The notes beneath the pieces were generated by a model that worked only from the letters and a program-made list of their open reading frames with translations, had not been told where the DNA came from and did not search any database. The position numbers were made by a program, and so were the translations under genes. Below are positions 9,601-19,234 of a DNA stretch of 64,000 nt, piece by piece. The DNA is from Enchytraeus crypticus (taxonomy: Eukaryota > Annelida > Clitellata > Enchytraeida > Enchytraeidae), in assembly GCA_905160935.1 (NCBI GenBank), contig CAJHZI010000742.1, positions 1-64,000 on the forward strand, read 5' to 3'. Position 1 is the first letter of the stretch. Each line of letters starts with the position of its first letter.

Positions 9601-12435
9601 TGATTCTGTTTTTAAATGTATAATTGTGCATACTTATTATCATTAATTTTCTTTATTTTGAATTTCTTTATTTCAATTCTTTAATTTTTACTTTATATTT
9701 TCATTTTAAGTTCACCATGGTTCACATTTGGTTTATGTTCACTTATTACATTTACTTGATTGTTTGCATTGATTGTGAACTGTACAGGGTTGAATGACCC
9801 TTTTTGGTGATCTAAATAAATAAATAAATAAAATAAATAAATAAAATCTTCCCCTGAATCACAATTTAAGTAGGGTCGGGATAATAAAATTGTGTAGCGT
9901 GCTATTTCTGTAGCCTATGAGCTCACCAAACGAATACCCTTTCTGACGTTGGTTTAGATTGTAGTGCTTTGCCACCTTTTCACGAAATATGCAATCCACG
10001 GCTGGTCTATATTTTTTCAGCAAACGCAGATATAGCGCGGGGATTTGCCGATCAAACATATGCAACATCTTTTGTGCATTGTTGCATACCTTGACTAAAT
10101 CCTAGGCTAATTTTGTAAGGTGATTGATTCGGAAAACAGGATCTATGTAATTAAAAAGCCTATATTTACTACTAATTGTTTTTCTTGCGCAGCCGGTCTA
10201 TCGTCATGCATGTACGCCAACTCGAATGCTTCAGTGTTCAACGAAGCGCCAGGAAGATACTACCAGCAAGCCATGAAGCCTTCACATCAAACACAACGAC
10301 CTCAGCAACCTTGCCAATATGTCCGTCATATGCCTCCATACCGAGGAGAGCTACAGGCTTCATGTCAAGTGACGAATGCATCTGAAATCAACAGAAATTT
10401 TTGTCGATTTGCTTCCAATGAACAAGCATTCTGCGGTGCTAATGATGCCACCATGGGCATTGCGAATTGCAGTCTCTCCCAGGAACAGATGGCATGCAAA
10501 TATCAACAAAACACGCAGAATGAATCAAATCTTGGAAACCAGATGATGCTAAATGATCACCTGAATCAGGGACTGCAGTTAAGACGCCAAGCTTTGAATG
10601 AGAGCTGGGCGTTTAATCAGCCAAATTCAATGAATCTGAGAGTGGCATCAGCAGGCCATTTTGGATCATCTCAGTTTGGATTCGGAGAGCCAACTCAGTA
10701 TCATCAGATGTTTCCACATCAAGCCCTGTCCAGTGCTTCTAGCCAGATTTCATCCCCAAACCTTGGAGTAATGCAGCAAGAGACGCTTCAAGACTCTCTC
10801 ATGCTGCATAATGACCAAGCTGTCATGCAAGGAAGACTGGGGATGCAGAATCCACTCTATCGTCATCAGGAAATGATGATGCACAGATTTGAACGATTTC
10901 AGCAGATGAATCAAGTTCCAGTTCCGCCAAACGCTTTGGAGCATCACAGCAACATCAGCATCGATATTCCACAGTATATTTATGCTACTGGTTATCCCAG
11001 CAATATGGTGTGGGACGGTAAGACTGCTCAACGGAACTGGGGTGACTCGGGATTGCAGGAAGTTCAAATGGCGGAACTGCAAGAAGGAGGAGATAATTCG
11101 ACGGCTTCTCAGAATCTTCAAGATGTCTGGAAAGAGGAACCAAATCAAACTGGAGAAACGAAAAAGCCCAAGTATAAGAAAACTAAGAAGGTTATTCCAG
11201 ACAGAACTGCGAATTGTTTGCTACAGCAAGCACTAAATACCAATAAAGGTTACCGAGGCGAGAAGTTCGAGTACAGCTATGATCAATTAGAACTTTTCGC
11301 TAAGGCTTATGAATACACGCGCTACCCTTCCTGTGCCCAGAGAGAAGTTCTTGCTCTACGAATGGGCATTACAACGGGCCAGGTTAAAACATGGTTCCAG
11401 AATCAAAGACAAAAGGACCACAAGACCAAGAAAACTAACTCAAACAAGGCATACAATATCAACAAAAACAAGGAAATGCAAAAAATACAATACTCAGATC
11501 CAATTAAGCGTAGCAAATTAAACAATATCATAGGCGCAGTCCTAGCAGAAATGAAAATGGCAGAAAGCCTGGAAAAGGCAGAAGCTTCGAAGGTTAACGG
11601 ACAAGCAGGAGCCTCAATTTATCAAGACGACAAGAAGAAATCCATTAATAATAAATTCTTGCGTCTTGATAGCGAAACCATCGCCAGAATAGTTAGTCAG
11701 AGCATCGGCGCAGCACCTCAGGTAAACCAGAGGAACTCTAGTGAGGTAGTGGAACAGGGACACCGTTTGAACCGTGTATGTGGGACAGAGATGACAAATT
11801 CAACCCCTCAGAATGACGCACGGTTGGGTAGTGATGAATCCGGTGAACCAGGACGTCTATCAGTCCAATCCTCGTCATCCGGGATCTCGTCATCCTCATC
11901 CAACAAGCCTGCCGCATCTTCACCATCGGAAGGGTCATCTCCGCCTCTCTCTCCGTCCACGTTTTTCTCGTCCACTACAAATCCGCAAGGGTCGTCATGT
12001 CTTCCAGCGCTCTCGTCATCTGAAATTTCAACATCATCATCGTCGTGGTCATCATCAGTAGCAGCATCCTCAACTGTTCCTCTTGCTACCACATCGCGAA
12101 TGTCCTCAAGGTCCGTGATTCCTCAGTATGGTCAGAGAATTGTCCAGAGAACTGTTCAGGTGGATGAACCTGTTTGGTCAGGACTACCGAAAATACTGGA
12201 CATGGCCGGACCCCCAAATGTAAAAATGACCGAGATGCCACATCAGACGAAGGTCGATACAAAAGTTAACAAAATAAGTTACTCTACAATGTCAGAGCTA
12301 CAAGTGCCAAATGTATTGGATATGCCTGGTCCGCCCAATGCTCTGACGCCTTCATGTCTGAATGCTAGCGAAGGCTACATTGTCTTTCCTCTGGCACAAT
12401 TTAAGTTACATGTTAATTATAATAATTATTATTGA
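6611..12435 (+). CDS. Divergent homeodomain transcription factor (two exons, 765 aa)
   Basis: Exons 6611-6665 and 10193-12435 join in phase 1 (CCAG|GTAAG donor; TTTCTTGCGCAG acceptor). The split codon gives Ala19, and the N-terminus reads MDIFDKERNLPSGYMMNP. Residues 19 to about 370 are rich in Gln, Met, Asn and Ser. A 60-residue homeodomain spans about 372-431 with Trp48, Phe49, Gln50, Asn51 and Arg53 in place, but Gln at 52. Its recognition helix reads QVKTWFQNQRQK. Next comes a basic Lys/Asn segment, a Ser-rich stretch (about 577-655), and two copies of LDM[AP]GPPN near 687 and 727. It should be a nuclear sequence-specific DNA-binding protein. The class is unclear: there are no three-residue-loop (TALE) insertions, the RYPSCAQRE loop is PRD-like, and the helix resembles vertebrate Nanog, probably by convergence. 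Targets are unknown. Confidence 0.88.
6825..7290 (+). pseudogene. Decayed mariner-type transposase fragment
   Basis: Three frame-shifted pieces line up in family order. First is an N-terminal HTH part: INQWVAEFQRSRR, then RSGRPVEI, then EENIQPIQDMIQNDRRFSIR. Next is KVCARWVPRIF, with HHIITDGLG before it. Last is KFLRRYVTDETWAL, which corresponds to the mariner VTGDETW motif holding the first catalytic Asp. A (CT)n insertion (7042-7061), several frameshifts and stops, and loss of the C-terminal half show it is dead. It lies in the sense orientation inside intron 1 of the homeobox gene. No terminal inverted repeats were identified. Confidence 0.88.
7345..7460 (-). mobile_element. LINE 3' end, family 2
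   Basis: The reverse complement shares TTGTGAAGGGATTAAC, a TATGG-like block and the terminal GGATCTGCTACTTGAC/ACGCAGAGAG motif with the copies at 12568-12690 and 55985-56106, and it ends in (GA)n. It is truncated at the 5' end, with no coding block. Confidence 0.5.
8790..8930 (-). repeat. Probable degraded SINE-A copy
   Basis: Repeated AAAGCCAA followed by TTTAACGTCGGTTTCCT matches the 3' core of SINE-A in reverse orientation. The tRNA-like head is too diverged to confirm. Confidence 0.4.
9855..10085 (-). repeat. Dispersed repeat family D
   Basis: The block ACGAATACCCTTTCTGACGT, followed by GGTTTAGAT, a CGCCTTTTACGACA-like segment and a GCGGGGATTT end, matches copies at 34140, 38085, 43818 and 46055. 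Here it sits just upstream of the homeobox exon 2 acceptor. Confidence 0.65.
10193..12435 (+). CDS. Homeobox gene exon 2 (homeodomain, tail, stop)
   Basis: The terminal coding exon encodes residues 19-765 and ends at the TGA at 12433-12435. The homeodomain occupies 11251-11430, and the Ser-rich region about 11865-12100. The open frame runs back to 10120, but 10120-10192 carries the polypyrimidine tract and acceptor, so that part is intronic. No AATAAA lies within about 1 kb downstream. Confidence 0.92.
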
Positions 12436-12567
12436 TATGTCGATACAAAGCCCGTTCCGAAACAGGTGACAGAGCTTAAACTGACAAGTGAAAAGGCAAA
12501 TCACCTCAGAAGTCGTAATTTGTCAAGGCAATAGGCTATAGTTTAGGTATGGGTAAGGCATAACCTC

Positions 12568-12690
12568 TTGTGAAGGGATTAACTCGTTGATCTATGGAGT
12601 GCTCTATATGAAGCGTGAAAGCAGACGCAAGAGTATGAATATGTATCGTGGACCTGCCACTCTGCAGAACACTAGAAAGAGAAAGATTAG
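12568..12690 (+). mobile_element. LINE 3' end, family 2
   Basis: GAAGGGATTAACTCGTTGAT, a TGGAGTGCTCTATATGAAGC block and GTGGACCTGCCACTCTGCAG, followed by CACTAGAAAGAGAAAG. The same order occurs at 55985-56106 and, reversed, at 7345-7460. Confidence 0.6.
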
Positions 12691-12887
12691 ACTAAGTCTA
12701 ATGCATTTTAATATATTTTATTAATATATTTTTCTTTACAGGTTTTTTATTATGCAATATTTGTATAGTGGTTGCCTTTGTGATGCATTTATTATCACTA
12801 TTGTATTCGGTTATCACTGATACATTCTGTTATCACTGATATATTCTGTTATCACTAATGTGTTATGCTATCACCCATATACTCGCA

Positions 12888-13007
12888 AGTGTGAATATGT
12901 ACTATGGATCTGCCGCCTTTATAACACTAGATAGAGAGAGCAAGAGAGAAAGACTGAGAGGGAGAGAGTGGGAAAGAGAGTGTGTGTGTGAGAGAGAGAG
13001 AGAGAGA

Positions 13008-13067
<60 letters not shown>
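12888..13067 (+). repeat. LINE end followed by (GA)n microsatellite
   Basis: TATGGATCTGCCGCC, then ACACTAGATAGAGAGAG, runs directly into about 130 bp of (GA)n with GTGTGT interruptions. This is another LINE-end/(GA)n pairing. Confidence 0.7.
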
Positions 13068-13069
<2 letters not shown>

Positions 13070-13378
13070 GGAAATCATCAGCAATGAGGAGTCATTAGAA
13101 TTGTATATAACGAGGCAATATTTTACATGAATTGAATATTTCTTTGTAGTATTTGAAATTGAATGCAAGAAAAATATATGTATATACATCATTCATCATT
13201 CTATAAACAGTACACAAGTGTATATATATATAAATATATATACAAGTATGTATATATATATATATATATACATGTATATATATACATGTATATATATATT
13301 TATCACATGTTTTTCTTTATGTTCAGCTAATTTCTGATATTTGATGCTTCTTAGCGGAAGATCGAATATGTACAATTG

Positions 13379-13381
<3 letters not shown>

Positions 13382-13437
<56 letters not shown>

Positions 13438-13473
13438 TATATATTTCTATATATTTATTGATATATAATAATA

Positions 13474-13521
<48 letters not shown>
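13382..13521. repeat. (TA)n microsatellite
   Basis: Two long TA runs broken by TTCTATATATTTC-type segments. The apparent I/Y-rich peptide is not coding. Confidence 0.95.
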
Positions 13522-13526
<5 letters not shown>

Positions 13527-14427
13527 AGTAATGACTAATTATGGCTAATAAATACACTTACCATTTGTACATGATCTGGTATATACGAAAGCAATAATCC
13601 TTCGGAGACAATCTCCAATCAATGATAAAATATTGTATATCTATAGAGATCTTTGGTTCAGACACTAATATTCCTTTTGTGACTTTATTAGTTTATATTC
13701 ATTGTATGATTGTCTATGGTGGTATATTCATATTCGACCTGTGAACAAACATATCAGTGAATTATCGGGTTAAAAGTAAATCGAAGCCCGCTGCGACAGC
13801 TAATTTATATGTTCATGAATACTGTCCCGCGATTTGCTTGTGTAGCTTTCTAACTATTGCTGCGTGTGTCTCGTTACCTAATATGCCTAAGGTTATGTCT
13901 TCTTGCATCCCTTCTCCCAAACGTTCATACGCTTTCGCTCTTTGTATCTCTACTTATATCTCTTCTTATTACATTATCCATTCGTCTATACTCTTTCATT
14001 CCTTGTATCTCTTCCTCTATCTCTTCCCATGGTATTATCCGTCCATTTGAGTTTTTCTCTTTGTCATATCGGTGATGCCTCAAAAGTTACTTTAAAAGCG
14101 GGCACCCAACAGGACGAGTGGTCTTAGTCAATGTCTTAGTGATCCGAGTGTTTAAGCCCCGGTTTAGTTGCAATTATTATAATTATTTGCCCTGTCTTCG
14201 CGCCCAGGTATATTGTTTTATCCTTGTAGTTAGCACACTTGTATACGATTATCACAAATTATTTGTTATCGCTGTTTGATGTATACTAGTGATGAATCGT
14301 TTAGAATATAATAGTTATAATAATAATAAATAAATTATAATTATAATAATATTATTATTTTAATAATAGTTGTTTGTTATAGTTGCTTATTATAATGCGT
14401 TCGTGTGAGTTAAAGTAAAAAAGCAAA

Positions 14428-14665
14428 CACGCGTTATAGTGAAATGATCAACTATGTTGATATCTATCACTTTTAATACCACACATGTTTAAACCGTTAG
14501 GCAAATTAGTTCAATTTTCGTATAGCCAGTCCAGTGAATGTCCGATATTTTACTCTTAGATCAGCGCGGCTGGGATTCGAACCCACGAGGGTTCAATTTA
14601 CCTAATGATCCGTCATTTAAAACTTCATAACGCTACCCCTTCGCTATTGAGACATTCAATGAATT
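14428..14665 (-). repeat. SINE-B (tRNA-derived)
   Basis: The reverse complement begins with an A-box-like AATAGCGAAGGGGTAACG and carries GGGTTCGAATCCCAGCCG (B box). It ends with CATAGTTGATCATTTCACTA. It matches the copies at 18512, 30785, 39635, 54609 and 56710. Confidence 0.85.
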
Positions 14666-15311
14666 ATTCTGAGACTTGGGCGTCGTAGGGTATTGTGACC
14701 AAAGTCAATCACCGGTAGCCTATCTACCTAACATCGAGTAGAAATTAGCTATTACTCGATACATTAAACCACATAAGAACAACTTTAATTGCACAATATA
14801 TATATATATTGATATATTAATATATTGTATAATATTTATTTTGTATGATCTTAACGCCAAAGTAAAAGTATTTCACAAAGTGAATACAACTGATTATTCT
14901 TTTAATCACTTGAGCGTTCTTTGACAAGAGATACAACAACAGTAATAATATTCGAACGAACATTGTTCAATGCACAAAATAACAAAATTACTAAAAATCA
15001 CTTAGCTTATCAGTCCAGATGGCAAAATTGGTCCGAGGAATATTAATCCAAGCCTTCTCGATATACACGCAAGTCTGCACTCCATGATAATTAGCAGAGT
15101 AAGGGCAGCGTGATACCAATAGTCTAGCGATCTCTAGCGCGAGAGATCATAGTTCAAATCTAGGCTTTGTACGAGCCAACACAATGGGGCTTAAGGATGG
15201 ACTTACGATTAAGGGAGCGGACTTATAACAGGCTGACACAACAGTAATGGTCTTTTTGTGACGATGTTGAGGTTATGTAGGCCTACTTGATAGAGTATGA
15301 CTAGTGAGTAG

Positions 15312-15492
15312 TAGTGATAAGAGGTGTGGCTAGTGATAAGAGGTGTGGCTAGTGATAAGAGGTGTGGCTAGTGATAAGAGGTGTGGCTAGTGATAAGAGG
15401 TGTGGCTAATGATAAGAGATGTGACTCGTGATAAGAGATGTGACTCGTGATAAGAGGCGTGGCTAATGATAAGAGGCGTGGCTAGTGATAAG
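15312..15492. repeat. 19-bp minisatellite
   Basis: About nine tandem copies of GTGATAAGAGGTGTGGCTA, with point variants (GATGTGACTC, GGCGTGGCTA) in the later units. Confidence 0.95.
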
Positions 15493-15837
15493 CTTATCTG
15501 ATCTGATAAGACGTAGAGAGGGAGCCCACCTGCATACACTAAACTCTCACGATTAAGTTATGAGTAGTTTGAACACGTGGAGAAGCTTTATTGACTGCGG
15601 GTAAAATGTATCTAACTAATTACATAGGGTTCCCATTCTGTAAACTTTCTAGTATTAATAAAACAAATAGGTCCTGCATTACGAATTATAAGGCCGGTGT
15701 GAGAATAATTTGGTTTCGAACCAATATTATACAGCATGCGATTTCTATCATTTAAGCAATCTGATAAATTTCAAATTTGTTCTAAAATCAAACATTAAAT
15801 TGTCGTTATCAGTGGGGATTATACTTTTTGCACGTCT

Positions 15838-15890
15838 TCCTCTAGTGCACTGCGTAACGGCAGGTCCGTAGCATATAACTCTTCCAACCT
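15838..15890 (-). mobile_element. LINE 3' terminal fragment
   Basis: CTAGTGCACTGCGTAACGGC, then AGGTCCGTAGCATATAACTC, matches the 3' end of the reverse-transcriptase relic at 48690. Only the end remains. Confidence 0.6.
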
Positions 15891-16158
15891 ATTCACTTGC
15901 ACATGTAATGCCACATTATTGCTCCATGTTGATTTTTAGTATTTTGTGATGTTCTACAATAAATCGATAGATCAACTATTATTGTATGGTGGTGCTACAG
16001 GCGGCAACAGAGCAATAGAAGAAAGAAATTAAATGTTAGTTTAAGGCATAGTCACTTGGTCAGTGCTTTAAAACAAGACAAATTCAAGTCAAATTGAACT
16101 ATACGCCTCAATGTAGTGCAAGCAAATGATCTGGTACCTACTATTTACACGATACTCA

Positions 16159-16300
16159 ATAGTGGCTGGAGCCAGTGGCGATGTCGGTAAGATATTCGAC
16201 CGCGGATTAGTACGTGAGGAATTCAAATCCTGGGCTCGCCTGTCACTGACATCGCTTTCGAGTGAGGAAACTGACGTAAATTTAAGCTTTTGAGCTTTTT
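16159..16300 (+). repeat. SINE-A (tRNA-derived, shared core)
   Basis: The head GGCTGGAGCCAGTGGCGATG is followed by ACCGCGGATTAGTACGTG and a B-box-like ATTCAAATCCTGGGC. The core GTCACTGACATCGC then GAGGAAACTGACGT follows, and the element ends near AGCTTTTGAGCTTTT. Confidence 0.85.
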
Positions 16301-16876
16301 TACTAAGAAATCGAATATTACAAAATCGACTTGAAAATACAAAATATTTCAATAGAGAACCAGGCACTTACTTGTTCACGGTCGTAGTAAATCTGTAATA
16401 ATAGTTTGGAAAAAATTAAAAGCAGGTTCTATTGAAAAATCCAATTTGAATTTAATTTGAATAAAAGTTTAATAAAAGTTGAAAAAGATTTTCCCTTGAA
16501 ATAATTCTAATTTACTCATGAAATAGTTGGTTTTAAGGGTATATTAAATTTCTAAATCACATTTATGAGATTTTAAAGTTAAAAAGTTTCGATAGCACAG
16601 ATATAAGTGTAAGATAATAGTATATATGATTTCGTGTTCAATAAGGCTAAACTTTTCAATATATTTACTTCGTCAGTTGACGACAATTTTAATGCTGAAG
16701 TACTTTCTAAAACTTTTAAAGTCATAGAGAGTGTTTCGCGATGCTGAGCGAAATCCTGTAATGTCGACTTTGACTTCATTCATTGTGCAATTGTGTTTAT
16801 ATCATGGTGTTTCCTACTACTAAAGTTAGTTCAAAGCTGAGAAATATTATAGTATAAATTATTGCCTCTGGATTAA

Positions 16877-16943
16877 AAGCTGTTAAAGCTAAGGTTAACG
16901 TCAGTTTCCTCACTAGAAAGCGATGTCAGTGACGGACGAGTCC
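16877..16943 (-). repeat. SINE-A fragment cut by a DNA transposon
   Basis: The reverse core GGTTAACGTCAGTTTCCTCA with GCGATGTCAGTGACGGACGA stops at AGTCC, exactly where the hAT-like element starts. The head is not evident on the far side. Confidence 0.75.
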
Positions 16944-17593
16944 AGGGGCGGATCCAGGAATTTTTTAAGGGGGCCGGAATATTTTTTGAGAGTGTACATA
17001 TTTTTGCTTACGCCCGCCTTCTTCGGGACATGTGACGCAACCAGACAAATTTCTGTGGGGGGGGGGGCTCAAAATTTGTTCACTACAGCGTGCGGCTCAT
17101 GGAATGAGTGTATCCCCGTACTTTACCCCCCCCCCCGCTCATACCCGTACTAAAGTACTAAAGTCAGGGGAAAATTTTTTCCCTTCAATGCATTAGTTAT
17201 GCATTGGTTCAAGTGAAAATTGAGAGCTAGTGAAACGGTTAACATTTTTCGGGCCCCCTTCCATTATACAGGGCTCCTAGTATATCCTACAAAAAAATCG
17301 AGCTATTGGAACTGCTTTCCCTATCGTACCCCCCCCCCCTCATCAGGCTCCCTAACCACTGCTATTGCTAACATATTTACACATCGAAATTGCTCTAGAA
17401 ACAATGAAACTATACCCTGTCATACCCTCCACCCCGCCCCATCCCGCCCCACCCCTAACCACTGCCATTACTAACATATTAAAAACTTCGAAATTGCCAT
17501 AGAAACAATGAAAATATGGTTTAAAATTTTTATTGGCGGACCTAAGGGAGGGGGGGGGGGCGGGCCCCTGGGCCCCCCTGGATCCGCCACTCT
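16944..17593. mobile_element. hAT-like non-autonomous element (650 bp)
   Basis: The ends are inverted repeats: AGGGGCGGATCCAGG on the left, and CCTGGATCCGCCACTCT on the right (reading AGAGTGGCGGATCCAGG in reverse). Flanking 8-bp sequences ACGAGTCC and ACTAGTCC differ at one base and fit a hAT-size target duplication. The interior is rich in C and G homopolymers, contains a diverged direct duplication (17350-17412 and 17452-17517), and shows no transposase. Confidence 0.75.
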
Positions 17594-18195
17594 ACTAGTC
17601 CAAGACACAAAAACAAACTGTTGTCAACGTCTAACTGTCAACGTCAAACTGTGGTTATCGTCTGTATATTAAAAAACACAGACCACAGTTGACTAGAGAA
17701 AAGTTTGAGAACGACTTGAAATTTGCGTGAGCTGCAGAGCGTAGGATAACTGATAACAATCAGTGGCCAGTTTCCGATAGTAGTTACGATCTTACATTAG
17801 CCAAAGTAAAGTTTAATATTTGCAAAATAATATATCAAATTAAATCAGATCGAATTTACCACTCAAATTGATTTAATATTCGCGTTAGTTTTATATATAT
17901 ATATTATTGAGACAGTATGCTAATTTTTATATTTAACTTATTGAAATTTGGAAGAAATTGAAATTTGTATCCGTTAATTTGAGATTTGGCAGATTTAATA
18001 GGCCTGTTCAAAATTTACTTATTGCCTATAGAGTTTACGTGGAGTTTACTATATATATATATATATATATATATGTTTCTATTTTATAGAATTTTCGTCG
18101 ACAACTAGTAACACATTACTTTAGTTCAGATGAATCATTGAGATTTCTAAAATTTACTTTTATTTATACTGCATATTTTCTCTAATCATCGAATT

Positions 18196-18330
18196 TCTAA
18201 GGCTAAGGTTAACGTCAGTTTCCTCACGCGAAAGCTATGTCAGTGACGGGCGAGCCCAGGATTTAAACCCCGCACATACTGATCGGCGGTCTAATATCTT
18301 ACAGACATCGCCACTGGCTCCTGCCCGTGT
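18196..18330 (-). repeat. SINE-A
   Basis: Reverse copy: GGTTAACGTCAGTTTCCTCA, GTCAGTGACGGGCGAGCCCA, ATTTAAACCCC (B box reversed) and CATCGCCACTGGCTCCTGCC. Nearly full length. Confidence 0.85.
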
Positions 18331-18511
18331 CAAATTGTGTGTGTCGATACTGAGAGGATTCTTTTTAAAATTATTATCTCTTTCTGCAATCAAATATCAT
18401 TTCTATGCAAAAACTGTACTAAAGTTATTGTAGAGATTAAGATTAATTTAACTAGTCAATTGGTTGGTTAAGTTAGTATTACTATAAAATTATTAAGTAA
18501 AATCACGAATT

Positions 18512-18745
18512 ATAATGTAATGATCAACTATGTTGATATCTCTCACTTTGCATAGGCCTACCAAATGTTTAAACCGCTAGGCAATTTAGGCCATTTTCCG
18601 TATAATCAATCCAGCGATTGTCCGAGATTTTATTCTTAGATCAGCGTGGCTGGGATTCGAACCAACGAGTTTTCAATTCTCCTCAGGGTCTGTCTTTTAA
18701 AACTTCATGACGTTACCCCTACGCCATTAAGTTATTCAAATTAAA
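18512..18745 (-). repeat. SINE-B
   Basis: Reverse copy with GTAATGATCAACTATGTTGA, GGCTGGGATTCGAACCAACG (B box reversed) and CGTTACCCCTACGCCATTAA (head). About 300 bp further on, gene 2 begins. Confidence 0.85.
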
Positions 18746-19045
18746 TAGTATTAGTAATTTAACATTAGATTTGTTTGGTGATGATACCATCTTTCACTGG
18801 GATACACAAATTTTTATATCAACACCTGTAGATATTTAGGCCTTACACTATTTTATTGTATCAAGTAGAATCATGGAGGTTTTAATTATCTTCTAAGAGG
18901 TTTGCTTTTCATTGATTTCAATTAAGACTATATCACGTTATTACTTGCTAATTCAAACATTTCAAATGTGATTCCTTTTACTTAAAACAGCTTTTAAGAA
19001 TATTAAAACATATATCAGGGAGAATCTCAACAGTCAGAATAGAAA

Positions 19046-19234
19046 ATGACTTCTCAATATCTACGTTACGTCATCTCTTTTCTGATTTTCATGATGACGT
19101 CACTTCTGGGGGAGGGGAGGAAGATTGTGAGGGACGGGTCAAAGACGAAGGCCTGCTGCTGGCCCACAGAGTTCACCGCTAGGGTGGGACGCCTAGCCGG
19201 GCTGCCAGTGGGCGGAGCTCCCGGAATATTGGAG
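19046..19234 (+). CDS. Ependymin-like exon 1 (signal peptide)
   Basis: 63 codons from ATG. The donor is GGAG|GTATTG (phase 0). It holds the signal peptide and the CCWPTEF start of the mature chain. The ATG follows a purine-rich AGAATAGAAA context. Confidence 0.75.

Larger units (their letters stand above)
6666..10192 (+). other. Intron 1 of the homeobox gene
   Basis: 3.5 kb with GT...AG ends. It contains the mariner relic (6825-7290), a LINE family-2 end (7345-7460), a probable degraded SINE-A (8790-8930), an (AAAT)n retro-tail near 9810-9846 and a family-D copy (9855-10085). The stretches 7470-8790 and 8930-9500 show no recognised gene or element. The acceptor tract is TTGTTTTTCTTGCGCAG. 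Confidence 0.75.
12436..19045. other. Intergenic region, homeobox gene to ependymin-like gene
   Basis: 6.6 kb. It holds LINE ends, (GA)n, (TA)n blocks near 13216-13300 and 13382-13521, two SINE-B copies, three SINE-A copies, a 19-bp minisatellite and a hAT-like element. Open stretches at 13757-14127 are low-complexity and unrecognised. No exon is supported. Confidence 0.6.

Noticed and set aside
10120-10192. First 24 codons of the long open frame taken as the homeobox N-terminus
   Set aside because: They overlap a polypyrimidine tract and AG acceptor; an upstream exon joins in exact phase at 10193.
11808-12092. Asp-rich open frame on the - strand
   Set aside because: Antisense shadow of the Ser-rich part of the homeobox protein.
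13757-14127. Overlapping forward open frames rich in Ser, Leu, Tyr
   Set aside because: Low-complexity CT/TA-rich sequence, three overlapping frames, no domain and no splice context.
14428-14665. tRNA gene suggested by A/B-box-like sequence and GGGTTCGAATCCC
   Set aside because: Multiple dispersed copies with the same non-tRNA 3' body and no complete cloverleaf; a tRNA-derived SINE (SINE-B). The same applies to the SINE-A copies.
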